Source of the DNA: DATFVJ01 sp035517695
GTDB taxonomy: Bacteria > Actinomycetota > Actinomycetes > Streptosporangiales > Streptosporangiaceae
Assembly: GCA_035517695.1 (NCBI GenBank)
Contig: DATIYI010000423.1
Span: 1 to 64,000, forward strand
Direction: 5' to 3'
DNA length: 64,000 bases
Positions 24,933 to 33,283 of the stretch are shown here, one piece after another (within the stretch, counting starts at the first letter, position 1; every line of letters starts with the position of its first letter). The notes under the pieces are model-generated. The model did no database searches, was not told the origin of the DNA, and saw nothing but the letters and a program-made list of their open reading frames with translations. The position numbers and the translations under genes are program-made.

Positions 24933-27173
24933 TCACGGGTCCCTGGGCAGGCCGAGCATGCGCTCGCCGATGATGTTGAGCTGCACCTGCGACGTACCAC
25001 CGTAGATCGTCATCGCCCGGGTGGCGAGGATCATCCGGCTCCAGTAGCCCTCTGGCCCCGACGTGAGCGCGCCGGTGATCGCGCCGCGCGAACCGAGCAG
25101 CGACCAGCATGCCTCGGCTATGTGCTGCGCATGCTCCATGGCGAGCAATTTGCGCACGCTCGATGCCGCGCCGGGCTCGGTACCCGACAACTGGCTGAGC
25201 GTCACGCGCAGCGCGAGCAAAGCCAGCGACTGGCCCTCGCCGACCAGCCGGCCGATGCGCTCCCGGGCCGCGGCGTCCGGATCAGCGCCGCGGGCGACAT
25301 CAAGCAGTTCTTTAACGGTGAGCCCGGCTGTCGCACTAGCGGAAAGTGTCACGCGCTCGTTGCCGAGGGTGTTGCGTGCTACTTTCCAGCCCTCGTTGAC
25401 CTCCCCCACCACCATGTCGTCGGGGACGAAGACGTCATCGAAGAAGACCTCGTTGAACAGGTCCTCGCCGGTCATCTCTGTCAGCGGGCGCACGTCGATG
25501 CCTGCCGACTTCATGTCTACAAGGAAATAGGTAATGCCCTCGTGCTTGGAGGCAGAATCGGTTCTGGCCAGACAGATCGCCCATTCCGCCTGACGGGCAA
25601 GCGACGTCCAGATCTTCTGCCCGGTCAGCTTCCAGCCGCCGTCGGCGCGCACCGCGCGCATCTGCAGCGAGGCCAGATCGCTGCCGGAACCTGGCTCGCT
25701 GAACAGCTGGCACCAGACGATCTCGCCGCGCAGCGTCGCAGGCAGGAAGCGCTGCTGCTGCTCCTGGGAGGCATAACTGGCCAGCGAAGGCACCACCCAT
25801 GCGCCGATCGTCAGTGACGGCGGGCGCAACCCCGCGGCACGCATCTCCTGCTGGATCAGGATCTGCTCGAGCGGTCCGGCGCCACGGCCCCACGGCTTCT
25901 GCAGGTGGGGCACGACCAGCCCGGCTGCGGCGAGCCCGCGGAGCTGCTCGGCACGTGGCAACGCGGCGATCTCGGCTATCTCGCTGGCGATGCTCTCGCG
26001 CAACGGCTCCGCGTCCGCGGGCAGGTCGACGTCAAAGTTGCGCTTCGCGCCGTGCAGCGCGAGCGTCGCGACGTGGTCCGCCCACCTGGCTGGCGAGCCG
26101 ATGAGCGCGCGGAGCGTCAGCGCCCGCCGGTAGTAGATGTGGGCATCGTGTTCCCACGTGTAGCCGATCCCGCCGTGCACCTGGATGCAATCCTGTGCGC
26201 ACTTGACCGCCGCGTCGGCGGCGATGAGCGCTGCGACAGCGGCTGCCAGCCGTGCGCCGCCGACGCTGCCGTTCCCGTCGCGGGCCTCGTCGACGGCCCG
26301 TGCCGCGTCCCACACGACGGCGCGGGCCTGCTCGAGCGCGACCAGCATCCGCGCGCACATGTGCTTGATGCCCTGGAACTGCCCGATCGGCCGGCCGAAC
26401 TGCTCACGCACCTTCGCGTACGCCGCGGCACTCGTCACGCACCAGTCGGCGACGCCCGCCGCCTCCGCGCCGAACAGCAACGCGGTCAGGTCAAGCACGT
26501 CGCTGCCGGTAAGGCCGTCGAGGACCCAGGCGGGCGGCACGGTCAGGTCATGCGCCTCGACCCGGGCGACGCGGCGCACCGGATCCAAGCTTGGCAGTTC
26601 GGTGATGGTCAGTTCTGCGGCGTCGACGGCCACCCATTCCTCACCTGCGTCCGTCGCTACCGGCAGCACGACGATGTCCGCGACCGTGGCCCCGAGGACG
26701 GGTTCGGCGGCACCGCTAATCACCAGCCCGCCCTCGCGTCGCCGGGCGGTGAGGCTCGCCGCCGGCGCGGCGCTGCCGGCGACGCCCGCGGCGCGGCCCG
26801 CGAACACCGCCCCGATCTTGGAACCGTCCGCCAAGCCGGGCAGCAACTCGTCACGGGCCTTGATCGCACCAGACGCAAGCAGCGCCGCGCTCGCGAGAAC
26901 GGTCGGCAGGAAAGGCCCAGGAGTCGCACGGGCCCCAAGCTCCTCCAGGGCAACGGCAAGCTCGACCAGGCCTGCGCCCTGGCCGCCGTGCTCTTCTGGG
27001 ATGTGCAAGCCGAGCAGCCCTTGGTCGGCGAGCGCCTGCCAGAAGGGCGGCAGGCCGGTCTCGGTCTGCGCGCGAAGGGCCGTCCGCACTGCGTCCGACG
27101 TTACGTGCCGCTCGGCCCAGCCACGCACCGCTTCGTGCAGCGCCTCATGCTCCTCAGTCAGCCCGATCGCCAT
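24933..27173 (-). CDS. Fused double-domain acyl-CoA dehydrogenase (FadE34-like)
   Basis: About 746 residues, twice the length of a normal acyl-CoA dehydrogenase, formed by two ACAD modules in tandem. The first module begins MAIGLTEEHEALHEAVRGWA and includes IQVHGGIGYTWEHDAHIYYR; the second contains IWCQLFSEPGSGSDLASLQM-type flavin motifs and the C-terminal RAMTIYGGTSQVQLNIIGER. In mycobacterial FadE34-type enzymes such fusions act on long or steroid side-chain CoA esters. A TTG at 27179 is possible, but ATG 27173 has GAAGGGGG spaced about 9 bases. Two palindromes lie upstream. With the FadD genes this forms a beta-oxidation cluster. Confidence 0.9.
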   Translation of the reverse strand: MAIGLTEEHEALHEAVRGWAERHVTSDAVRTALRAQTETGLPPFWQALADQGLLGLHIPEEHGGQGAGLVELAVALEELGARATPGPFLPTVLASAALLASGAIKARDELLPGLADGSKIGAVFAGRAAGVAGSAAPAASLTARRREGGLVISGAAEPVLGATVADIVVLPVATDAGEEWVAVDAAELTITELPSLDPVRRVARVEAHDLTVPPAWVLDGLTGSDVLDLTALLFGAEAAGVADWCVTSAAAYAKVREQFGRPIGQFQGIKHMCARMLVALEQARAVVWDAARAVDEARDGNGSVGGARLAAAVAALIAADAAVKCAQDCIQVHGGIGYTWEHDAHIYYRRALTLRALIGSPARWADHVATLALHGAKRNFDVDLPADAEPLRESIASEIAEIAALPRAEQLRGLAAAGLVVPHLQKPWGRGAGPLEQILIQQEMRAAGLRPPSLTIGAWVVPSLASYASQEQQQRFLPATLRGEIVWCQLFSEPGSGSDLASLQMRAVRADGGWKLTGQKIWTSLARQAEWAICLARTDSASKHEGITYFLVDMKSAGIDVRPLTEMTGEDLFNEVFFDDVFVPDDMVVGEVNEGWKVARNTLGNERVTLSASATAGLTVKELLDVARGADPDAAARERIGRLVGEGQSLALLALRVTLSQLSGTEPGAASSVRKLLAMEHAQHIAEACWSLLGSRGAITGALTSGPEGYWSRMILATRAMTIYGGTSQVQLNIIGERMLGLPRDP

Positions 27174-27247
27174 GCCCAAACCCCCTTCGCTCGGTCCAGA
27201 AGGTGCCCCCGGCGCGTTCGCTCTGGCGCACGTCCACGGCGGTTACT

Positions 27248-27289
27248 GGCGAGTCACCAACTCGCCTCAACTCTAGAACGAGTTTCTAG
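27248..27289. promoter_or_regulatory. Two palindromes upstream of the fused acyl-CoA dehydrogenase
   Basis: GGCGAGT-CACCA-ACTCGCC (27248-27266) is a perfect 7-bp inverted repeat, and CTAGAACGAGTTTCTAG (27273-27289) is another palindrome with AACGAGTT at its core. The second is close to the KstR-type lipid operator (AACnnGTT core). Both are 75-115 bp before the start, where a repressor would cover the promoter. Confidence 0.5.
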
Positions 27290-27362
27290 TTCCGGGTATA
27301 GGTGATCGTGATCACGCCGCTGCGACCGGGCTGGGTCGACCCCGGGATCCCCCTCAGCAGCG

Positions 27363-27827
27363 TCAGCCTCCGGCATCGGCAAGCACTGCTGCGACGGTCG
27401 CGCCAAGTTCCCAGCAAGCCTCGATGTCATCGCGTGAAGGCGGGCCGATCACAGTCACAGCGGGTCGGGCACGCCGCCACCGCAGCCCGGTCGCGATCGA
27501 TTCCACGGCCCTGACGGCACCTGTCGTGTCATTGTTCCCGTGCACATACAGGCCATACGGGCGTCGGACGGTCGCCTCCAGGCACGGATAATAGATTCCG
27601 TCGAAGAAGTGCTTCAATGCTCCCGACATGTAGCCGATGTTGGCCGGGGTGCCGAGCAGATAGCCGTCCGCGGCAAGCACCTCCGGCGCCGTGGCAGTGA
27701 GCGCTGGGGTGATGACAACCTCAACGCCGCTGATCTCGTCGGTCGACGCGCCGGCCAGGACAGCCTCGAACATCTCCTGCATCACGGGAGATGGCGTGTG
27801 GTGGACAAGCAACAGCCTCGGCATCAA
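27363..27827 (-). CDS. Flavodoxin-like NAD(P)H/FMN oxidoreductase
   Basis: A 154-residue flavodoxin-fold protein. The phosphate loop is RLLLVHHTPSPVMQEMFEAV and the flavin-ring loop is GTPANIGYMSGALKHFFDGI, typical of the flavodoxin/NADPH-dependent FMN reductase group. The C-terminal part (VTVIGPPSRDDIEACWELGA) completes the fold. No partner enzyme is adjacent, though the fused acyl-CoA dehydrogenase lies upstream on the same strand. Its electron acceptor is unknown. Confidence 0.7.
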   Translation of the reverse strand: MMPRLLLVHHTPSPVMQEMFEAVLAGASTDEISGVEVVITPALTATAPEVLAADGYLLGTPANIGYMSGALKHFFDGIYYPCLEATVRRPYGLYVHGNNDTTGAVRAVESIATGLRWRRARPAVTVIGPPSRDDIEACWELGATVAAVLADAGG

Positions 27828-28140
27828 GCAGAGCCTCGCAGCAGCCAGCCGCGCGGCGCAACCTCGCGCAGCCGGCGGCGGATCCGGCGGTTACTATCCA
27901 CCCCTCCAGCGGTTGAGAACCGCCGGACCGCGCCTCCAATCGATCGAGCGTGACCGCGCACAGGCACACGGCGGACATGGACCTGCTGGCACGCCTGGCG
28001 TCGGGAGCGGGCTGCCGTAGGCTCCCGGCCGTTCACATTCTGGGCGTAGCCGCCGGCTTATCGCTATAGGGAGAACTCCCCATGACATACCTAGCCCGGC
28101 GCGGGCCGGGCACGACCGCGTGCCGTCGCGGGCAGGAACG
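27828..28140. other. Intergenic region between flavodoxin-like gene and regulator relic
   Basis: No convincing gene is present in these 313 bases. GCGGTTGAGAACCGC (27911-27925) is a short perfect hairpin. The open frames crossing it have no domain and no coding bias. Confidence 0.4.
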
Positions 28141-29401
28141 TCATGCGCGGTGGCGGCAGCATCGCTCGCGCACTGCGCAACCGGCCTGCGCGGCACCCAG
28201 GCCCGGCTGCTGGCCGCCGGCACGTCCCAGGCCTGGCTGTTCCCCTGCGGCAGGCCGCGAGCGCTGCTGCGTCACCCACGTGGCGACCTGGGTCCGCGAG
28301 CTGACGGTGAGCTTGGCCGGGATGTGCTCGACATGCGCGTCCGCGGTGCGCTTGGCGATCATCAGGCGCTGCGCGATTTCCCTGTCGCACAGGCCGTCCG
28401 CGACGAGCGCTGCGACTTGGCATTCCCGGCGGCTCAAGGGCGGCCATGGCGCTGGCGCGGTGACCGGCGCTTTGGCCGGCGCTTTGGCCGACACCGCGGC
28501 CGACGTGACGACCGGCGCGGCACACTCCACGGCCATGTCGAGCGACAGACCCGCGCCGTACTCGAAAGCGGCAACGAACTCTCGCTCGGTCAGCGCCTGC
28601 CTGGTGCGCCGTACGCACTCCTCATGCGGGCCGTCGAGATACCTGGACCCGAGCAGCGGGATCCCGACACTCGGCCAGATACTGTCCGCCGCGCCGAGTA
28701 GCACGGCTGCCAGCCACGGGTCGTCGTCATCACCGCCACAACGTCGCGACATCGGCGGCGTTGTCCGCACCAACGGCGAAGCCGGGTACGGCCGCGGAGG
28801 CGCATTCCGCGAAGAGCGTGACGGCCTCGCTGCGGAGCAGCGAGGCAAGATCGGTACTGGCTTCAGGGCCGGGCGCCGCGAGTGGCTGAACGGCAAGCAC
28901 GTGCTCGCCGCTGATGCCGAACGGCTGCCGGCTCGTGGCGACGATGCGCAACTGCGGTGCCGCGCGAAGAAGCTTCTCCGCCAGTGCCGCGCACGCATCG
29001 ACCAGGTGTTCACAGGTATCGAGCACCAGCAGCAGATGCTTACCTGCCACCTGCGCGGCCTGCAAATCCGCTCTGCGCCGCGCGGTCTGGTCACGCAGCC
29101 CGAGCACGTCAGCGACGAGATAAGCGACCACGCCTGGCGCATTGACCAAGGAAAAATCGGCCAGCCATGTGCCGTCAGGAAACCGCCTGCTCAGATCGCC
29201 GGCTAGGCGCAAGGCGAGCCGCGCTTTGCCGAATCCGCCCATGCCGGTGACAGTCACCAACCGTGACGATTCAAGCAAGCGCCGCATCTCGGATAGCTCC
29301 GTGCGGCGGCCGACAAAAGTCGTCATCTCGCCAGGCATGTTGCCATTCTGCAATCCAGCGGCCCCTGACACACGCACCTCACGCCAGGTCATTCGTGCCA
29401 C
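28141..29401 (-). pseudogene. LuxR/AfsR-type regulator with ATPase domain, internally deleted and frameshifted
   Basis: The N-terminal part has FVGRRTELSEMRRLLESSR, then the P-loop VTGMGGFGKARLALRLAG and the Walker-B-like LLLVLDTCEHL and VATSRQPFGISGE, the NB-ARC-like ATPase of large regulators. It stops at about 28730, where the frame changes. The second frame gives AAVLLGAADSIWPSVGIPLL and then a LuxR helix-turn-helix (LSRRECQVAALVADGLCDRE). About 400 residues between these parts are missing. The P-loop has Ala where Thr or Ser normally binds magnesium (GKAR). The whole is a relic, not a regulator. Confidence 0.75.
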
Positions 29402-30022
29402 GCGAACGTCCTCTGTCGTGCTAGCGCTGCGTGGCAGGGCCCGACAAAGAAGCGGCGCGAGTCATGTAATCGTCTACCGCTGCAAGCATCCTATAGAGCT
29501 CAACGTCACGATAGGAGGAGTTTCCGAGCGGGTAGCAAGGTATGTCCTTGTCGTTTCTGCCAGCTAGCGAAGGCAGCGGTGGCCCCTCCGTTCCGCCCGC
29601 CACGGGGCGGCGCCTGCCGCCGAATCGGGCCGCAATGCGGACCAGCCGCGTCCCCTGAGCCAGCCGGTCTCCGCCACCGCGCCGGTGTCGCTCGCCACCT
29701 TAGGCGGCAGGCCAGACGAATCGGACCACGGACGGGGCCGCAAGCACATACGGGCTGCCTTCCCCTTTGACGCGCGCCTTTACCTCGCCCGAACGGCAAA
29801 TCATAAACAAAAATACTGAAAGGAACTCCGGGTGGCTACCTGACAAATCACGGGCGGACCTCCTCAACTCCGGAGTTCAGGTCACCGGCGCGTCTATCTG
29901 AAATAGGGACATTGGGCAAAGCCGACAGCAATAGGTAGCGCGCTCGCTGGTATGTCCCGCAGCAGGCCGGGCACATGGTCAGAAACCATGCATCACACAA
30001 CTAGCCTGTCAGGAGCTCAGCC
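29402..30022. other. Intergenic region without a gene
   Basis: A 621-bp stretch with lower GC at its right end (29800-29900, for example AATCATAAACAAAAATACTG). No frame has a domain. It separates the regulator relic from the DUF1906 gene and probably holds that gene's promoter in its right third. Confidence 0.4.
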
Positions 30023-30050
30023 ATGAGCTTCAGGAGTTCAGCAATGAGCC
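30009..30050. repeat. Tandem duplication of ribosome binding site and start codon
   Basis: A 21-bp unit of the form TCAGGAG(C/T)TCAGC(C/A)ATGAGC occurs twice (30009-30029 and 30030-30050). Each copy has AGGAG 7-8 bases before an ATG, at 30023 and 30044, which are in the same frame. Either could serve as start. Confidence 0.85.
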
Positions 30051-31540
30051 GAATGCCTTTTTGTGGAAGAGTCTGGCCGAGCTGGATTTGCGGCATTTTT
30101 GTCGGCACCGTAAGCATGGCCGTCTGCGGCGTTTCCGCGTCCGGTGCCACCACCGGCAAACAAGCGACAGCCGCCATGAAGGAAGTGTCATTCCTTGGCT
30201 ATCGCGCACTCGTGCCAGCCTCATGGCGTGTCGTTAACCTGCGCGCCACACCGGCGAAGTGTGTGCGCTTCGACCAGCACGCCGTCTATCTGGGCGTGCC
30301 CGGGCCCGTCGAGCACTGCCCGGCCCATCTCATCGCGGCCAAAACCGAGTCCCTCCTGGTCGAGCCGCTGAGGGCGGGTTATGGAGCATCGAGCGCCGGC
30401 GCCGACGCGGTGGCTCATCAGTACGTCGTCGACGACGCCCCGGCGGGAGTCCAGATCACGGCGGCCTACGGTAGCGACGAGGCGTTGATCAAGAAGATAC
30501 TGAGCAGCGCCGCTCTGATACCGGAGCGAGGCAATGCCTCCGTCATACCGGCGCGTGCGCCCGTCGACCCAGCAAGCATCCCGTCGGTCCATCCGCCGGT
30601 TCGGGCGCCGCATGAATCACCGTCACCTGCGCGGGAGCTGCTCGCCGCGCTCCTGCCCGGGCGGGCACCGCCCGCGCCCGCGCCGGCAGCGGCGCTTCCT
30701 GCCGGCGTGACGAACGACGCCGGACTGGGTTTCGACGCATGCGCGGCGCCTGGCCCAGCCACGATGAGGGCCTGGCTGAAGCGCTCACCGTACCGGGCCG
30801 TTGGGATCTACATCGGCGGTTCAGATCGGGCCTGCGCGCAGCCGAACCTCACCGCGGGCTGGGTCAGCCGACAAGCCGCAGCGGGCTGGCGTTTCATCCC
30901 CCTCTACGTGGGTCCGCAGGCAGAATGGGGCCAGATCACGGCGGCGGCCATGCAGGGAGTGAGTGCGGCCGACGATGCCGTGGTGCAGGCACAAGCCCTC
31001 GGTTTCGGGCGCGGCAGTCCGCTCTACTACGACATGGAGGCCTATCCGCGCCGACAGAGCCGCCGCGCCCTGCGATTTCTGTCCGCATGGACTGATGAGC
31101 TGCACGCTGTGGGATATGCATCCGGTGTTTACAGCAGTTCGGGTTCCGCCATGGCCGACCTCGCCGATCATTCGGCCGGCTATCCCAGCTATCCAGCCGT
31201 GGGTGGGTACACCATGCCCGATGTGATCTTCGACGCGCTCTGGAATGGCGGCGCCGACACCATCGACCCTCTCATCCGGCCCGATGAATGGGCCTACCAC
31301 CAGCGCATCCACCAGTTCAGTGGCGCCACCAACCGTACCTTCGGCGGTCACCGTCTGAACATCGACCGCGATTACCTCGACGTCCAGTTGCCCGCGAGCC
31401 TGACATTGCCCACCTGGACCAGGTACCGGGCCACGGGCCAGGTCAGAGCCGGTAGGTGTAATGGCAGCGGAAGAACTGCGCGAGGTCGCTGCCGCTGCGA
31501 ACCTCGCCGCGGCGCGGTGCGCCCTCGGCTCCGATGCTGA
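30023..31540 (+). CDS. Secreted DUF1906 (glycoside-hydrolase-like) protein
   Basis: A 505-residue exported protein (signal region to about residue 50) with an N-terminal part of unknown fold (about 55-180), a Pro/Ala linker, and a DUF1906 domain (about 232-465) related to the TIM-barrel of Rv2525c-like proteins. Typical motifs are GLGFDACAAPGPATMRAWL, YRAVGIYIGGSDRACAQPNL, SPLYYDMEAYPRRQSRRALR and GGHRLNIDRDYLDV. These domains lie outside the membrane and may act on cell-wall glycans; activity is not established. The last 35 Arg-rich residues run into a decayed toxin gene and may not be native. A start exists at 30044 too. Confidence 0.82.
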   Translation: MSFRSSAMSRMPFCGRVWPSWICGIFVGTVSMAVCGVSASGATTGKQATAAMKEVSFLGYRALVPASWRVVNLRATPAKCVRFDQHAVYLGVPGPVEHCPAHLIAAKTESLLVEPLRAGYGASSAGADAVAHQYVVDDAPAGVQITAAYGSDEALIKKILSSAALIPERGNASVIPARAPVDPASIPSVHPPVRAPHESPSPARELLAALLPGRAPPAPAPAAALPAGVTNDAGLGFDACAAPGPATMRAWLKRSPYRAVGIYIGGSDRACAQPNLTAGWVSRQAAAGWRFIPLYVGPQAEWGQITAAAMQGVSAADDAVVQAQALGFGRGSPLYYDMEAYPRRQSRRALRFLSAWTDELHAVGYASGVYSSSGSAMADLADHSAGYPSYPAVGGYTMPDVIFDALWNGGADTIDPLIRPDEWAYHQRIHQFSGATNRTFGGHRLNIDRDYLDVQLPASLTLPTWTRYRATGQVRAGRCNGSGRTARGRCRCEPRRGAVRPRLRC

Positions 31541-31555
31541 GCGCCCGGCTCTTAG

Positions 31556-31693
31556 ATCTCGGTCTGGGCCGCCCTGATCATCGAGGCAGCGCGTCAGGCC
31601 GACTGCGAGCGGTTACTGACCGAGGACCTGTCTGACGGCCAGGTAATCAGGGGAGTCCGGGTCGAGGACCCTTTCCGCGATCCAAGCGAGTAG
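31556..31693 (+). pseudogene. C-terminal remnant of a PIN-domain (VapC-like) toxin
   Basis: The plus-strand frame reads ISVWAALIIEAARQADCERL, then LTEDLSDGQVIRGVRVEDPF, ending at TAG 31691-31693. PIN toxins end with this pattern: an Ala-rich helix, LLTEDLxxGQxIxGVxVxNPF. The first catalytic Asp and the antitoxin gene are missing. The codons before it, from the ATG at about 31460, form another frame with no clear domain. Confidence 0.7.
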
Positions 31694-31743
31694 CGCTGTC
31701 CTTGAAACCCGCCTGTCGCCCGGGCGGTGGCACCCTCACCGCG

Positions 31744-31797
31744 GCACCGTCACCAACCCCGATGGCAACGTCCCCGAGCTGCTTGACGACCGATGAG
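31744..31797 (+). pseudogene. VOC/glyoxalase C-terminal scrap
   Basis: Translation gives GTVTNPDGNVPELLDDR and a stop. It closely matches the end of the truncated VOC gene at 32454-32621 (VATVTDPDGNVLGLFQDR) but lies on the opposite strand. It seems to be a second, inverted copy of the same gene end. No start or rest of the gene is present. Confidence 0.6.
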
Positions 31798-31812
31798 TGC
31801 GCCGGCCCTCGG

Positions 31813-32430
31813 TCAGGTGCGGATGTAGACCGCCAGGTGATCGCCGGTGAGGGTGGAGCGGGCGGCCACGAGGTCGGCGGGTGTGCCCGTGGTGGGCTCG
31901 TCGAAGACGTAGGTGACGTCGGTGAGCGAAGAGCCGAGGTGGCGGATCATCTTGACGCGCCGCGCCTCGCCGCCCGACAGCGTGCCCGACGGCCGGTCGA
32001 GCGAGAGGTAGCCCAGCCCGATCTCCGCGAACGAGTCGAGAGTCTGCCGCAGCCCCGCGAGCAGCGGCGCCACCGACGGCTGGTGGACGCCGCGGACCCA
32101 TTCGGCCAGGTCGCTGATCTGCATCGCGCACGCATCGGCGATGTTGATCCCGCCGATCCGCGACGACCGGGCCGCCGCGCTGACCGGGCGCCGCCGCACT
32201 CGGGGCAAGCGATGAAGGTGACCGCCCGGTCCACGAACGTCCGGATATGCGGCTGCAGCGCCTCCCGGTCCTGGCGAGGAACGACTTCTGGACCTTCGGG
32301 ATCAGCCCCTCGTAGGTGAGGTTGACGCCGTTGACCTTCACCTTGGTCGGCTCGCGGTGGAGGAAGTCGGGTCAACCCGCTGCTGCGGCAGCGGGTCGAT
32401 CTCGAGGACGCCGACTTCGCCTCGACCATG
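31813..32430 (-). pseudogene. UvrA-like ABC-ATPase, several frameshifts and an internal deletion
   Basis: Three frames carry UvrA-like sequence: KVNGVNLTYEGLIPKVQKSF, then HIRTFVDRAVTFIACPECGG (a zinc-binding pair of Cys), then GGINIADACAMQISDLAEWV and SLDRPSGTLSGGEARRVKMI (signature motif of the C-terminal ATPase). The Walker B VTYVFDEPTTG joins directly to TPADLVAARSTLTGDHLAVY, so the section between them is deleted. The N-terminal ATPase is absent. The parent resembles the self-standing UvrA-like proteins that occur beside VOC proteins in actinobacteria. Confidence 0.78.
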
Positions 32431-32453
32431 AACGCGTCGCGGGTGTGACCCCG

Positions 32454-32621
32454 TCATCGGTCCTGAAACAGCCCGAGGACGTTGCCATCGGGGTCGGTGA
32501 CGGTGGCCACGACGTCGTTGCGGATCTCGAAGCCGGGGGTGCCACGATAGAAGGCCAGGGAGGCGTCCGGGTCGTCGTACGGGAGGAAGGTCTGGTGAAT
32601 GGTGATGTCCATGGCGGTCAT
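32454..32621 (-). pseudogene. VOC/glyoxalase-family gene with internal deletion
   Basis: Fifty-five codons: MTAMDITIHQTFLPYDDPDA, SLAFYRGTPGFEIRNDV, then VATVTDPDGNVLGLFQDR. The first part is the start of a VOC domain and the last part its end; about 60 residues between, including two metal ligands, have been deleted. It sits 24 bp from the UvrA-like relic on the same strand. Two ends of a VOC gene are thus present in this region, one on each strand. Confidence 0.68.
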
Positions 32622-32830
32622 GCTAGGTGCGGCTCGGTGACCGGCGCTTCTCGATTCTCCTCATCGGCCTGGTCACCTGTTTCGCCGCGCACTGCGGCAT
32701 CCCCGCCGTCGCTCGCACCGCGTGGCGAGCCCGAACTCGCGGCTTCGCTCGCCACCCGGTGCGGCGACGCTGGGCCAACGACCGCACCCGCAAGCTGTTC
32801 AACGCAGCGGTGTTCGAACGCCACGACATG

Positions 32831-32871
32831 AAGGGCGGCCGGCTCTGCCATAAGCAGTGCCGACCGCCCTT
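32831..32871 (-). terminator. Hairpin downstream of the tmRNA gene
   Basis: AAGGGCGG(C)CGGCTCTGCC and its near-complement GCAGTGCCGACCGCCCTT form a long stem with small mismatches. It lies about 45 bases past the tmRNA 3' end in the transcript. No T-tract follows, so it may be a processing or rho-dependent stop. Confidence 0.5.
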
Positions 32872-32915
32872 CGACGGGGTCTTCACGGTGTCCGAGTTCC
32901 AATACGGAACACCAG

Positions 32916-33283
32916 TGGAGGTGGCGGGAATCGAACCCGCGTCCTTCAGTACGTCACCAGGGCTTCTCCGGGTGCAGCCTGCTGCGTTTTTCTCGGCCCC
33001 GGCGGTCACGCAGGCAAGTCGCCGACGGGCTCAGCCGCTGTGTGTTGTCCTAGGCGATCCCGCGGCCGGGCCGCCTAGTTGAGCCTCCTTGCTGATGCCA
33101 GGCACCGGGCCGGAGGCGCTCCCGGGCTGACAGCTTCACTGCTCGCTCAGACGGCGAGAGCGTAGCTAGCGCGATTTGTATTGGCGCTTATTGGTTTGCG
33201 GTCACAGTATTAACGAGGTCATGGCCGCGACCCTCGACCCGCTTCACCTGGATCAACTACCGAAGTCGAAGCCAGTCACCCCC
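32916..33283 (-). ncRNA. ssrA: Transfer-messenger RNA (tmRNA)
   Basis: The transcript starts GGGGGTGACTGGCTTCGACT and ends GGGTTCGATTCCCGCC followed by ACCTCCA: a T-loop and a 7-bp acceptor stem pairing GGGGGTG with CACCTCC (one G-U). The CCA is not encoded. The internal frame (33185-33147) reads ANTNRASYALAV then TGA, a normal tag with the hydrophobic ALAV end recognised by proteases. Length about 368 nt fits one-piece actinobacterial tmRNA. It rescues stalled ribosomes with SmpB, encoded 2.7 kb upstream on the same strand. The sequence beyond its 3' end is a zone of relics. Confidence 0.93.

Noticed and set aside
24505..25110. Extended N-terminus of the second acyl-CoA ligase
   Set aside because: The upstream frame crosses the 13-bp repeat, the operator and the end of the dehydrogenase gene; the ATG at 24504 has a strong ribosome binding site.
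26185..27276. Long open frame on the plus strand opposite the acyl-CoA dehydrogenase
   Set aside because: High third-position GC in one strand keeps an antisense frame open. The translation has no domain and is rich in Arg, Ser and Pro; the minus-strand gene is clear.
32640..32830. Plus-strand frame ending near the tmRNA gene
   Set aside because: No domain, and composition like noncoding; probably part of the relic zone.
32916..32950. tRNA gene suspected from the GGGTTCGATTCCCGCC T-loop
   Set aside because: It is the 3' end of the tmRNA; no anticodon arm is present, and the tag frame and matching 5' end lie upstream.
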